A DNA stretch of 25,844 bases from Fibrobacterota bacterium (GCA_016715065.1 JADKBN010000026.1:1-25844), one strand, 5' to 3'. Counted from the stretch's first letter, positions 1 through 8,813 are shown. Numbers and translations: made by a program. The notes: a model not told the origin generated them from the sequence alone.

Positions 1-1
1 T

Positions 2-55
2 GTCCAGGACGTCTCGGTCGATTTCTGTCTGGAAGAACTCGCCGAGGCGCCGTAG
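2..55 (+). CDS. 3' end of a secreted or lipoprotein-type gene (partial)
   Basis: Reading in frame from position 2 gives a tail that includes the residues VSVDFCLEELAEAP and a TAG stop. It closely matches the end of the lipoprotein at 3841-4551 (VPVDFCLETLSEEP). Only about 17 residues are visible, so this is a 3' fragment of a probable paralogue with the same beta-sandwich C-terminus. It converges on the fibro-slime gene with a 2-base gap between stop codons and no visible terminator. The function is not determined. Confidence 0.6.
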   Translation, partial: VQDVSVDFCLEELAEAP

Positions 56-57
56 TT

Positions 58-2369
58 CTACCTCGCCGAGACGAACCTTCCTCGGATGGTTTCGGTCCCG
101 CTTCTCAGCAGTGCGACCGAGATGCCGGAATTTGTCCATGGAACCAGCGCAGCTCCCGTTCCTGCGATCGATCGCTGCAGTCGGCCGTCCAAGCCGCGCA
201 GTTCCAGGCTCCAGACACGTCCGGGAGCTGCCTCGATGGCCAATGCGTTGGCGCGATGGCGCAGGGAAAGCCCCGGCGTGCCGTGGGGAGCCGGTCTCAT
301 GGAGGAAATCCGGGAAGGCGTCTTCAGGGTCCCCACCGGGTGGATGGGAAAATTCGCCGAGATGGAGAGGATGGATTCGTTCACGTGCCGCTCGCAATGG
401 AACAGATCGATCGACACCACCGGAGGAAGCGGAAGGGGCAGTCGATCCAGTGCGAACGACCGCTGCTCGGCGGAATGCTGGCCACCCAGGTCCACCACCA
501 GCTGGCTGTCGACGAACACCCAGGTGTCGTCATCGGCCTTCACCGTCAGGATGGCCCCCGGCGTGGGCTGGGCTTGGCCGTGGAGTTCCACGCAGAACCC
601 GAAGTTGTGGAGGGCCAGGCGGTTGTCCTTGATGGCGTCCAGAAACGGATTCTTCTCGTTGGTGCCGGGCAGCTTGGCCAGAGTGTCCAAGGGGAAGAAC
701 GCGGAGTCCGCAAATCCGTACGCGGTCTTGGTGGAGTGTGCGAGATCGATGGCGAAGGGAATCGAGGTGTTCATGGCCTTGGTGCCCCTCGACACCGGAG
801 CGAACCATTTATCGGGGCTGTTGGCCGCCTCCCACAGGAAACCTTGTCCAACAGGGTTTCTTCGACATAGGGTTGGGACATGCCGCAGATGGCTTGGCCG
901 GAGGGGCGCATCCTCCCGGTGGAGCTCAGCCGTTTTTGCACCAAACCCTCCAGCAGGTAGGAATTGGTGGTTTGGGAAAAGGGGAAGTAGGCGTTGGTGT
1001 CCCGGGGGGCGAAGAGGCTGGTGTCAGGGGCCAAAGGATTGCCCGTCCGATAGTCGTAGGCGGTTCCTTCCATTCTTCCCACGAACCCCGAGGCGGATTT
1101 GGAGGTGAGCCAGATGGTGTCCGCTGCCTTGGCGAGATCGGCGGGAGGCACGGTCAGGGGTATCGTGCTCGAATCCCCTTCGGAACTGGCGAGCGAGGCC
1201 TCCGTGGGGCGACCCCAGACGGTAGCCGTGAAGAGCCCTGTCGGGGACCATTGGCCCTGGATCCGTTCTGTCCCTCCGAAGGTCAACTGGGCGATCCGCG
1301 ACTTCCAGGGCGAGCTCCATGCGAACACCACCGGAGGCCGCCGAGAGGAGCTGTCGTACCCGGAAAGGGTTCCCAAGGTAGGCTGGATAAAACGAAGCTT
1401 GGACTTCCAGGAAAAGTGGTAAGGAGTCCCCGCAGAATCGATCCGCTCGACGTCGCCATTGGAGCGGAGGAAGCGAAACGACACGGCGGCGGGAAAGGTG
1501 TCCTTCGGGTCGGTCCAGATCTCACCCTGGAACCAGCCGGGGGCAGGGCCCGGACGCAGAGGCGATTCTCGCCCGTTGACCACCACATAGGGCTGAGCCC
1601 CCGTCCATGGAGAGAAGATGGCCACGCTCCCATGGGGTTCCATGTAGGGGTTGTGGTCGGAACACTTCATGTCCTTCTGTGCGGGCAGTGATCCGGAGGG
1701 TGAATTGCCTATGCGCCACCAGAGCCAGAGAGTGTCGGAAGGGTGGAGCGCCAGACAGCTGTCGATGGCTCCTTGCTTGGTGCTATCGGCGATGGGATCG
1801 AATTCCCTGAGGTTCAGGAGGTCCGTCAGCGATGTCTGGGCGGCGAGGTATGCCTTGGGCCCGAAATACTTCGCGGTGTCGGGGAACACGAATCGCTTGG
1901 GAAGAACGGCGTCCAGGGTGTCCACGATCGTGGCTCCGGTCCTCAGGTTCTGGTAGCGGAAAGTGGTCTGGGTGTCAGGAAAGAACAAGGTGTCGTCGGC
2001 GCCCGCGTAGATCGCCGAATCGTTCTGGAACCAGACGCGTTTGTAGGTGGTGGAAAACCGGATGCGGCCGAACAGGTATTGGTCGGGATGGTAGTTGGGA
2101 AGGACGTGCCACCAGGAGAATCGCTCGCTGCTGTAGGCCGTGGTGGGCGCCAGGGGAATGTGTGCGGTGCCATCGACACGCTTGATGTCCACGGCAGGAA
2201 TGGAGACCTTCGGTTCGAGGATCGTGTCCAGATGTTCCCAACCCGTCCACCAGTCCACCAGGACCATCAGGGTTTTCGGGGTGGCGGCCGGGGTGGCGGT
2301 GGCGCCGGCCACCAGGAGCGATGCGCCAAGCGCGAAGGAAAAGGATCCGCGAGGAGCTGGAAAGTTCAT
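58..2369 (-). CDS. secreted fibro-slime domain protein with a large N-terminal region (frameshifted)
   Basis: The ATG at 2369 follows an AGGAG 11 bases upstream and opens a signal peptide (MNFPAPRGSFSFALGASLLV, then an Ala/Thr-rich stretch). Residues of about 30-420 form an unrecognised Trp/Tyr/Asp-rich beta region. The fibro-slime domain covers about 425-680, with YDYRTGN, NFGFCVELHG, DDDTWVFVDSQLVVDLGG and DLFHCERHVNES. The C-terminal 60 residues (LELRGLDGRLQRSI ... GRFV) recur in the upstream paralogue. The frame changes once near 840-848: the frame ending in LLDKV must pass into the one reading FLWEAANSPDKWF, and one missing T in a short T run would explain it. Fibro-slime proteins are extracellular or outer-surface proteins of Fibrobacter; the exact role is unknown. 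The gene lies 59 bases after the upstream paralogue and is probably co-transcribed with it. Confidence 0.8.
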
Positions 2370-2428
2370 GATCGGGAAATCTCCTGCCGACGCAGGGAGG
2401 ATGGCTGCGATCGGGACCCGGAATCTAC

Positions 2429-3555
2429 TCAATTGTTGGAATGTTGCACGAATCGTCCCGTCACCGATTCCTTGCCGCTCTTCAGCAGCGCCACCGTGAC
2501 GCCGGAATTTGTCAGCGACACCATGGCGGTTCCCGTTCCCTTGATCGATCGCTGCAATCGGCCATCCAAGCCGCGCAGCTCCAGGTTCCAGGCTTGGCCT
2601 GCGGGAGCGACAACGGAAAGGGTCTTGGCGATGGCTTGGAGGCGGAGCGCCTTCCTGGACATGTCGTGCGCAACGAGTGCGGAGATGGGTGGTTTTGGTT
2701 CGACAGGACCCGCCGGATGGATCGAGCCATCGATGGACAGGGCGAACAGGGATTCGTTGGTCAAACGGTCGCAGTGGAAGATGTCCAGGGAAACGAGGGA
2801 CCTGTTGGGGCCTGAAGGAGGCTCCAGCGGAGCCATCCGGGATTGCGAGGGATGGTGCCCTCCCATGTCCACAACGAGCATGCTGTCCAAGAACACCCAG
2901 GTGTCGTCGTCGGCTGTGATCGAAATCTTTCCGCCCGCGGTGGGCTCGACCATTCCGTGCAGCTCCATGCAAAACCCGAAGTTGTGGTTTGCCATGTTCT
3001 GACCCAGCTGCTGGTCGAAGAAAGGATTGTCCGTCGAGGTTCCTGGAAGAACACGGAAGGTGTCCAGGGGGAAAAAGAAGCTGTCGGCGTAGCTGAACAA
3101 CGTTTCGGAGGAGCCAGACAAGGTCAACGCGAACGGAATCGGAGGTTCCTACTTGGCTGGGAGACAAACCACCGGTCCGGAGCGTTGTGGGGTTGTTCAC
3201 AGGGGCGGTGCTGTCCAGTTGGAGGCTGCAAATGGCTTTCCCACTCCAGACCGGGCGCCCCTCGCGGTCCAATCGAGGGGCGAGCAAGCCTGCGATAGGT
3301 CCCGTTCCGACCGGGTCGGAGAAGGAAATACACGGTCGTGTCCAGGCCACGCAGGTCCCGAATCTTGTAGTCGTACAAAGTGCCTTCCAGCCGAGCGGTG
3401 AGCGACTCGGTGGAATTCAGGTCTTGTGCGAGCGCCGCACTCTCCCTGCCGGCTCCTTGGGCTGTGCCAAGCGCACCGAGAAAGGCCAGCCAGCCCAGGC
3501 AGAATCGACCAGAAGCCGGTAGGCGATGTGCGAAGCACGCTCAGGGGTGAGTCAT
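2429..3555 (-). CDS. secreted fibro-slime domain protein, shorter paralogue (several frame breaks)
   Basis: The likely start is the ATG at 3555, with GGAG 6 bases upstream. It leads through one frame break into a signal peptide (RFCLGWLAFLGALGTAQGAG). The fibro-slime domain then follows (YDYKIRDLRGLDTTVYF, NFGFCMELHG, DDDTWVFLDSMLVVDMGG, DIFHCDRLTNES), and the end is LELRGLDGRLQRSIKGTG ... GRFVQ. Three further frame changes are needed near 3330-3345, about 3190 and 3130-3150: YDYKIRD, SFSDPVGTGPIAGLLAPRLD, NAPDRWFVSQPSRN and IPFALTLSG each lie in frames that do not connect. The residues stay homologous to the downstream copy throughout, which argues for indel errors. The protein would be about 375 residues, lacking the extra N-terminal region of its neighbour. 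Confidence 0.75.
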
Positions 3556-3840
3556 GGAAAGCTCCGTCGGAAGTGCGTTCCGGCATTTACCTGTTCCATG
3601 AAAAGATGGTTACTTCCACCCTCCTTGCACACCGCCCGAGTTGGCCATTTCCGAAATCACTGTACAACGCCACCCATGAAGGGGATGTTCGCGGAGGATG
3701 CGGCGAGTTCAGCCCTCGGAAACGTACCTGCAAAAAACCGAGAACCAAAGCGGCACGGAAGGGAACCAAATCCTATGACGGGCATCGAGGTCTTGGACCC
3801 CAGCGCCGTCCACAAAACCACTCGTTCCGGAGGCTTCGCC
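3556..3840 (+). other. divergent intergenic region
   Basis: The region separates the minus-strand fibro-slime unit from the plus-strand lipoprotein and must hold both promoters. A weak plus-strand candidate is TTGGCC at 3641-3646 with TACAAC at 3663-3668 (16-base spacing). GGAGG just before 3841 is the ribosome site of the lipoprotein. No RNA gene or repeat was seen. Confidence 0.4.
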
Positions 3841-4551
3841 ATGCATTCCTCAAATGCTTCCATCCTTTGCGCCCTCTCCCTTGCTGTGCTTTCCTGCACG
3901 GATTCCAGCACAAATCCCGTCGCCCCATCCACCTCCCCTTCTCCTGTCGCAAAGCCAGATTCTGTCGTTAAGCCTCCCGACACGGCGATCAAGCTCCCGG
4001 TCGCGGGCATGCGCCTGGGAACCGGCGGGTACGTCACCTCCGGTTTGTGGAAGGGGTATGCCTGGAGCCTAGGTCTAGGTGCGGGTTCCACCGTGGCACC
4101 CGCGGATTTCACCACCATCACAGCCGCCGACACGCGTCTGTGCGCCAAGGGGATCGTGGGGAAGGATCCGGCCTATGGAGGCGTGGTGATGGTGGGAATC
4201 AACCTCAACCAGGACGCGTTGCCTGCGGCAGGAGCGCTGGAGCCCGTCATTTTGCAGTACACCCCCACCGGAAGCGGAATCCGCTACCAGGTGGCAAATC
4301 CGGGCGGGTCCGAGCTGCGCATCCAGTTGCAAGATCATTCCGGGACCGCCGCGGGACGTTGGTGCGCCACCCTTTCCGGTGAATCGGGGACGGTGCCGTG
4401 GGCGGACTTCAACACCACTTGCTGGGCGCCTTCAACCGGAAAGGCCTACGACAAGGAAGCCTTGAAGGACATTTCCATCACGGTGCCCGGCAAGAACCTC
4501 ACGGACGTACCTGTCGATTTTTGTCTGGAGACTCTGTCCGAGGAGCCCTGA
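3841..4551 (+). CDS. lipoprotein with beta-sandwich carbohydrate-binding-like domain
   Basis: The protein has 236 residues. The ATG at 3841 is preceded by CCGGAGG 7 bases upstream and begins a lipoprotein signal with lipobox V-L-S-C at Cys19, although the n-region has no Lys or Arg. A Pro/Ser/Val-rich linker (about 20-55) leads to a compact domain (about 56-236) with WKGYAWSLGLG, GVVMVGINLNQD, WCATLSGESG and a VDFCLE ending. This pattern is common in Fibrobacterota cell-surface proteins and resembles galactose-binding or carbohydrate-binding beta-sandwiches; that assignment is by recall only. An upstream in-frame extension is open, but it lacks a ribosome site and would bury the signal peptide. 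A paralogue tail lies at 2-55, so similar genes flank the fibro-slime unit on both sides. Confidence 0.8.
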   Translation: MHSSNASILCALSLAVLSCTDSSTNPVAPSTSPSPVAKPDSVVKPPDTAIKLPVAGMRLGTGGYVTSGLWKGYAWSLGLGAGSTVAPADFTTITAADTRLCAKGIVGKDPAYGGVVMVGINLNQDALPAAGALEPVILQYTPTGSGIRYQVANPGGSELRIQLQDHSGTAAGRWCATLSGESGTVPWADFNTTCWAPSTGKAYDKEALKDISITVPGKNLTDVPVDFCLETLSEEP

Positions 4552-4617
4552 GCCGCTCGGGGTTCACCTTCTCCGCTCTCGGCCGCTCTCGTTAAACTCG
4601 AATCCGAGGTCTATCAT

Positions 4618-4648
4618 CCCTCCTCGCCATGGCGCGAGGAGGGTTTTT
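4618..4648 (+). terminator. rho-independent terminator of the lipoprotein gene
   Basis: A perfect 10-bp stem (CCCTCCTCGC with GCGAGGAGGG), a 6-base loop and five T residues lie 66 bases after the 4551 stop. Confidence 0.9.
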
Positions 4649-4765
4649 GTTTGGATGGCGGACCAGGAAGTCCTGATCTGGGCAGCCACACTTGGGTAGC
4701 CTCACCGGTGGATCCTCGCGAATCCCCGACACCGGACCGGGTGCGGGGCTTCTATATTCCGTTCC

Positions 4766-6502
4766 ATGTCCCTCTACCTGACCGCCTTCAGCGGCCGCCA
4801 CGGTGGCGGCGAAATCTCCGGCCACTTCTGGACGCCGGAATCCGGCCAGCCGGTCCGCCAGATCCTGGAAACGCTGCGCCAGGAAGATCCATGGAATGCC
4901 GCTCGCCAAGCGGGCAAGGAAATCTTCACGCTCGGACTGCCGGACAATCCGGAAGCCGACCATCTGCTGACCGGCCGCGAAGGCGCCTGGAAGCCTGATT
5001 TCACCAATCAGGGCACCCGGGGACTGGCGCTGCTTCTGATCCTGCGCACCCTCAAGCAGAAAAAGCTGTTCGTGGACGTCCGCACCGGATTCGTCACCAT
5101 CGAGCACCGCGAACTGCCCGATGGCAAGATGGAAGTGCATGGCCTGGAGCTCCACCTGGAAGGCAAGTCCAAGGACGAATTCCTCCTTTGGGCCCATCCC
5201 GTCCGTCGACTGATGGATGGCCGCCCCAACGCACTCTCCGAGCATGGGCACAGGGCGCTGGATGTCTGGTTTCCGCTGGAAGGCGTCTCGGTCGCCTCCG
5301 CCCACCCCAAAAAAGGCGTGAACGGCATCACCTTGCAGATTGGTCGACGCGCCAAGCTGGTGAGGTCCGGCGATCCGGTGGCCGTGGTCCTGTCCGAACA
5401 ACCGGGGGAGCTCACCGCCCAACAAGTCGTGCAATCCCTGCGGGGGTGGTTCGCCAACGGTGCGTTGGATTCCATTGGACTTTCCGTCGCGTCCGATCCG
5501 CTGGAAGCGAGCGTCCTTGGCCTTTCCGAGTTCCGGCTGGAACTGCCTGATTTCCATGGCGTGGATTGGGAAGGTCGGCGCGTCCACATGGACGACATCT
5601 TCCAAAAGGCCCAGCGCGGCGACATGTCGGTGCGTGTTCCGCCGCCGCCGGCCACCTTCCATCTTTCCGGCTTGCGTCCAGATGTGGCCGCCTCCACCGC
5701 CCACGCCCTGAACCAGCGCTCCGCCCACTGGAGCGGGGTGGCCTTGCAGTTTGCCGCCGAGCCCCTTCCCGGCAGCATCGAACTCCCGATGGATGCCAAG
5801 GCGCCCGTGGTGACCCAACCGCAGTCTCCCAAAGCGGCAGGCCAAGCCGCGGCTTTGTTTCTGGAGTGCGTTCGTTGTGCCGGCGGCGACCCATGGCGGC
5901 TGAATCTGGAAGGCATGCCGTACGCTTTGGGTATCGCCCATGCGTTCTTGTACGGCAAGATGCACCACGTGGCTTTGGCTCTGCTGGATCCCTCCGGCCG
6001 ATTGGTGGGTAATGCGGTATTGCCATTTCGGTTCTCGGACCTGTCGGAGCCTGCCTTCGCGCGCAACCTCGCTTCCAAGCTCTGGAAGCAGGAGCCTGCG
6101 GAACTGGTCATCCATGTGGACGAATCGCTGGATCTTCCCCATTCGTTTCTGGAAAGCCTTGCGCCTTCGGCCACGGCCTGGAAGATGCGTCGTCGTTCGG
6201 CGCCCCGCGCCTTTTCCGGCCGTACCTTCGAGTGGATGCCGGAAGAAACCGGCGTGGCTTCCGCAGACCTCGCGGTGGTCACGGTTTCCGGCGCCCACGG
6301 CACCGACCACGTTTCGCTGGAGCGCTTGACCGGCACCGCCCCGGTGGATTCCGTCTTGGCCCACGCCTTGGCGTTGGAATACGCATGGGTGCCGGGCCGT
6401 TCCGAGCGTCGGCGCCTGCCAGCCACCTTGGAATGGGCGCGCGGCCTGTTGTACCAGAAGGATCGTTTCGGGGCTTTCGCGCCGGGACGCTTCGAGGGCT
6501 GA
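4766..6502 (+). CDS. conserved-looking hypothetical protein, 578 residues
   Basis: A single long frame starts at ATG 4766 (MSLYLTAFSGRHGGGE). It has ordinary amino-acid composition, no signal peptide and no membrane segment, so it is probably cytoplasmic. No domain is recognised. Visible features are a Leu-rich helix near residue 90 (ALLLILRTLKQKKLFVDV), Pro-rich spacers near 290 and 350, and WKMRRRS near 470. No Shine-Dalgarno is obvious. TATATT at 4753-4758 would put a -10 box almost at the start codon, suggesting a very short or absent leader. The gene stands alone between the terminator at 4648 and the minus-strand gene at 6885. The antisense frame is long too, but it is Gly/His/Arg-rich and looks like a shadow of codon bias. 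Confidence 0.7.
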   Translation: MSLYLTAFSGRHGGGEISGHFWTPESGQPVRQILETLRQEDPWNAARQAGKEIFTLGLPDNPEADHLLTGREGAWKPDFTNQGTRGLALLLILRTLKQKKLFVDVRTGFVTIEHRELPDGKMEVHGLELHLEGKSKDEFLLWAHPVRRLMDGRPNALSEHGHRALDVWFPLEGVSVASAHPKKGVNGITLQIGRRAKLVRSGDPVAVVLSEQPGELTAQQVVQSLRGWFANGALDSIGLSVASDPLEASVLGLSEFRLELPDFHGVDWEGRRVHMDDIFQKAQRGDMSVRVPPPPATFHLSGLRPDVAASTAHALNQRSAHWSGVALQFAAEPLPGSIELPMDAKAPVVTQPQSPKAAGQAAALFLECVRCAGGDPWRLNLEGMPYALGIAHAFLYGKMHHVALALLDPSGRLVGNAVLPFRFSDLSEPAFARNLASKLWKQEPAELVIHVDESLDLPHSFLESLAPSATAWKMRRRSAPRAFSGRTFEWMPEETGVASADLAVVTVSGAHGTDHVSLERLTGTAPVDSVLAHALALEYAWVPGRSERRRLPATLEWARGLLYQKDRFGAFAPGRFEG

Positions 6503-6511
6503 AACAGTCCC

Positions 6512-6536
6512 TATTCTTGTAAATCGCAAAGGGGAC
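6512..6536 (+). repeat. partial copy of the palindrome half-site found before the ATPase gene
   Basis: This stretch matches the left half of the 44-bp palindrome at 7174-7217 at 21 of 25 positions, sharing CTTGTAAAT and GCAAAG. It lies 9 bases after the 6502 stop. The right arm is not preserved. It looks like a relic of a second copy of the same element. Confidence 0.6.
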
Positions 6537-6548
6537 GTATCGGTTTAT

Positions 6549-6583
6549 GAAAAAGCCCGGCACCCCCAATCGGGTGACCGGGC
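6549..6583 (-). terminator. rho-independent terminator of the 79-residue gene
   Basis: On the minus strand a hairpin (GCCCGGTCACCC paired with GGGTGCCGGGC, one bulge) is followed by a T run (A run at 6549-6554 on the plus strand). It lies 62 bases after the 6646 stop. It could also slow transcripts from the plus strand. Confidence 0.75.
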
Positions 6584-6645
6584 CTGTTGTTCGGTCTCGA
6601 TCGTTTCAAGTCCAGCTCCCCGCAACTTGCTGCGGGGCGGCTTCT

Positions 6646-6885
6646 TCAGGCCGATTCGATCTTGGTCACGACGGGGCGGTGGATGAAATTGATCCGCATG
6701 GAAAGCGGCAGGGCCAAACCGCCTTGGGGGCATTTCAGCAAAAATTCGTTGTGCCCGGACATGGGAGGGGTTGCCACCCGGCCAGTGATGGTGGCGCCGC
6801 CTGCCGGCGTGATATCGACCGTGTCGTTTGGCAGGATGCTTTCGATGTCTTGCTCTTGAGCGACTGTGACCCAGTAGAGAGGCAT
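6646..6885 (-). CDS. small hypothetical protein, 79 residues
   Basis: The ATG at 6885 has AAGGA 8 bases upstream, and the frame ends at a stop just before a terminator, which makes a convincing small gene. The sequence begins MPLYWVTVAQEQDIESILPN. It contains a Gly/Thr beta-like segment (GGATITGRVATPP) and ends HRPVVTKIESA. No signal peptide, membrane segment or known domain is recognised. Longer in-frame starts upstream lack a ribosome site. Confidence 0.65.
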   Translation of the reverse strand: MPLYWVTVAQEQDIESILPNDTVDITPAGGATITGRVATPPMSGHNEFLLKCPQGGLALPLSMRINFIHRPVVTKIESA

Positions 6886-6999
6886 GAATGGGGTCCTTTG
6901 CGATTGAGGGGGATTGCATGGTGGAACCGACCTGCCATCAGGGAAGCCGGTTCCATCAAAGGAAGCAAACAATGCCAAGACCGGGAAGAAAAATTCGTT

Positions 7000-7071
7000 T
7001 CAAGGCATTGCATGCGACCCTTGCCACGGACGACCATCGGGAAGGCGGGCTTGGAGGAAAACGGTCTGCCG
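7000..7071 (-). pseudogene. remnant of the shared C-terminal module
   Basis: The minus-strand frame ending at 7000 reads FLQARLPDGRPWQGSHAMP plus stop, nearly the same as the last residues of P0 and P2 (FLQARLPDGRLWQGTH). Upstream of it the reading frame shows no further similarity to the family, and the ATPase palindrome begins about 100 bases away. No start or N-terminal block is left, so this is the tail of a lost gene of the P family. Confidence 0.7.
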
Positions 7072-7173
7072 GTCGAAGGCGTTCGTTTGGTGCCCACCGA
7101 TCGGCTTGCCCCAAGCGCTCTGGATCGTCCAACGACGTGGTACGCAAGGGCAATCGATCAGGAAGAGGTTTTG

Positions 7174-7217
7174 CATCCTTGTAAATTGCAAAGTGGACTT
7201 TTAGATTTGCAAGGATG
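7174..7217 (+). promoter_or_regulatory. 44-bp imperfect palindrome overlapping the ATPase start codon
   Basis: Two 21-base arms meet at GG (7195-7196). The left arm starts CATCCTTGTAAAT and the right arm ends ATTTGCAAGGATG; 17 of 21 positions pair. The final three bases are the ATG of the ATPase. A nested inner palindrome AAAGT-GG-ACTTT lies at the centre. It may be an autoregulatory operator or a leader hairpin that hides the start; which one is inference. A partial second copy lies at 6512-6536. Confidence 0.75.
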
Positions 7218-8372
7218 AGGCGAGAGTGCGAGCCTGTTTTGCAAAAGGACTTGGAGGAAGCGCCGGTGGTTGCGCTCCTGGGTCCTCGGCAATGTGGGAA
7301 GACCACACTTGCCAAAATATTGGCCACCTCGCCACGCGGTGCGGTCTACCTGGATCTGGAGCGGCCTTCCGATCTGCGAAAGCTGTCCGATCCAGAGCTT
7401 TTTCTGGGGCCTCTCGCGGATCGATTGGTGATTCTCGATGAGATCCAACGGGTGCCGGATCTGTTTCCCGTCCTGCGGTCGTTGGTCGATCAGCATCGCC
7501 ATCCTGGTCGGTTTCTGTTGTTGGGTTCGGCTTCCCGCGATCTACTCCGGCAATCCTCCGAGAGTTTGGCCGGCCGGATCCGCTACCGGGAATTGACCCC
7601 GTTCACGCTGCCGGAAATCCTCGCGGGAGAAGTTTCCCTGGAGACCCATTGGCTGCGCGGCGGATTCCCGGACAGTCTGCTGGCATCCGGGGACCCGGCG
7701 AGTTTGCGATGGCGGGAGGATTTCTTGCGGACCTTCCTGGAACGGGACGTGCCTTCCTTCGGTGTGGAAGTCCGCCTGCCTCTGTTCGAGCGCTTCGTGC
7801 GGATGCTTGCGCATCTTCATGGACAGATTTTGAATTGGAGTCGTCTTGCGGAATCCGCCGCGGTGAGCGTTCCCACCGCCAAGCACTATGCGGAGCTTCT
7901 GGAAAAGTCGTTTCTGATCCGCTTGTTGGCGCCTCACGAGGTGAATCTGGGCAAGCGTCTGGTCAAGTCCCCCAAGGTTTACTGGCGCGATTCGGGAGTC
8001 GTACACGCCTTGTTGGAAATCGAAGGATTGGAGGATCTCCAAGGGCACCCCGTGGTGGGTGCTTCGTGGGAGGGGTATGCGATGGAAGAAATCCTGCGTG
8101 CAGTCCCACGCGCGCAGCCCACCTTCTACCGCACCCAATCTGGGACAGAAATTGATCTTGTGTTGACCCAGGGAACGCGGCGATTGGCTGTGGAGTTCAA
8201 GCGATCCAGCGCACCGGAAGCCACACGCGGATTCTGGCAAGGCCTGGAGGATCTCGGGAAGCCACAAGCGCGGATCGTCGCGCCGATCGAGTCCGGATGG
8301 CCGCTGGCCGACCACGTGCGGGTGGTTTCGCTTCCGGAGCTGTTGGCGGAGCTGAAAGATTGGCCGAGCTAG
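7215..8372 (+). CDS. AAA ATPase of the AAA_14/DUF4143 type
   Basis: The 385-residue protein has Walker A GPRQCGKTT (23-31), Walker B LVILDEIQ (Asp75, Glu76) and the LLLGSASRDLL sensor region of AAA_14. The DUF4143 half follows. Its end has a PD-(D/E)XK-like arrangement: EID at 312-314 and EFK at 327-329. The family is widespread and often horizontally moved; its cellular role is unsettled, and nuclease or defence links are only suspected. The ATG at 7215 is the end of a 44-bp palindrome, and no separate Shine-Dalgarno is clear beyond AAGG inside the right arm. Length is normal and the frame is intact. Confidence 0.88.
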   Translation: MRRECEPVLQKDLEEAPVVALLGPRQCGKTTLAKILATSPRGAVYLDLERPSDLRKLSDPELFLGPLADRLVILDEIQRVPDLFPVLRSLVDQHRHPGRFLLLGSASRDLLRQSSESLAGRIRYRELTPFTLPEILAGEVSLETHWLRGGFPDSLLASGDPASLRWREDFLRTFLERDVPSFGVEVRLPLFERFVRMLAHLHGQILNWSRLAESAAVSVPTAKHYAELLEKSFLIRLLAPHEVNLGKRLVKSPKVYWRDSGVVHALLEIEGLEDLQGHPVVGASWEGYAMEEILRAVPRAQPTFYRTQSGTEIDLVLTQGTRRLAVEFKRSSAPEATRGFWQGLEDLGKPQARIVAPIESGWPLADHVRVVSLPELLAELKDWPS

Positions 8373-8437
8373 GCTGCTTGCGAATCAGGCTGGCGGATCG
8401 CTGACAGTCCTGCGATGACAAGGTTCAGTAGTTCACC

Positions 8438-8779
8438 GTGATGGATCTGGTGTCGTCCAAGGGCCCGCTGATGGAGCGCGAAAAGTCTCCACACGCGAGC
8501 CTGTTCGACGAGGATGGCGGGCCTTCGAGGGAAGATCGGCTGGCTGAGGATGCGAAGTTCGCGCGCAATCTCCGGTGGAGCCTCTGGGGCTTGCTGGGCC
8601 TCACGTGCCTGGGAGCGGGCCCAGTTGCTGGTGTTTTCGCGGGTTGGGCGGGTGCGGTCACGGTGGGATTTTCGTTTCGGGCCAAGGGTCTGGAGCCGAT
8701 CGCTCGTTGGGGAAGGTGGGCAAGTGTGAATGTTCCGGAATCGACGGCTGTCGAGGGGCAGGAGCAATCCCCGACTTGA
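8438..8779 (+). CDS. possible small membrane protein, 113 residues
   Basis: The frame starts at GTG 8438 or ATG 8441, 65 bases after the ATPase stop on the same strand. After a charged N-terminus (FDEDGGPSREDRLAEDAKF) comes a hydrophobic stretch, residues about 48-83 (WSLWGLLGLTCLGAGPVAGV continuing to GFSF), enough for one or two membrane segments, then a polar tail. The ribosome site is weak (AAGG about 14 bases upstream). No family is recognised. The antisense frames here are Arg/Pro-rich and less protein-like. Confidence 0.45.
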   Translation: MMDLVSSKGPLMEREKSPHASLFDEDGGPSREDRLAEDAKFARNLRWSLWGLLGLTCLGAGPVAGVFAGWAGAVTVGFSFRAKGLEPIARWGRWASVNVPESTAVEGQEQSPT

Positions 8780-8813
8780 AGAGGACCGCATATCGAACCG
8801 AGCCTTGCGTTCC

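Noticed and set aside
738..1691. Plus-strand open frame over the fibro-slime gene
   Set aside because: Antisense to a gene with conserved fibro-slime motifs; low-complexity Gly/Arg composition.
4592..6529. Long open frame antisense to the 578-residue gene
   Set aside because: Gly, His and Arg-rich composition without domains; it mirrors the codon bias of the plus-strand gene and would read through the terminator region.
6994..7010. Terminator near the module remnant
   Set aside because: Only a weak CAATGCC/GGCATTG pairing with a long loop; no T run.
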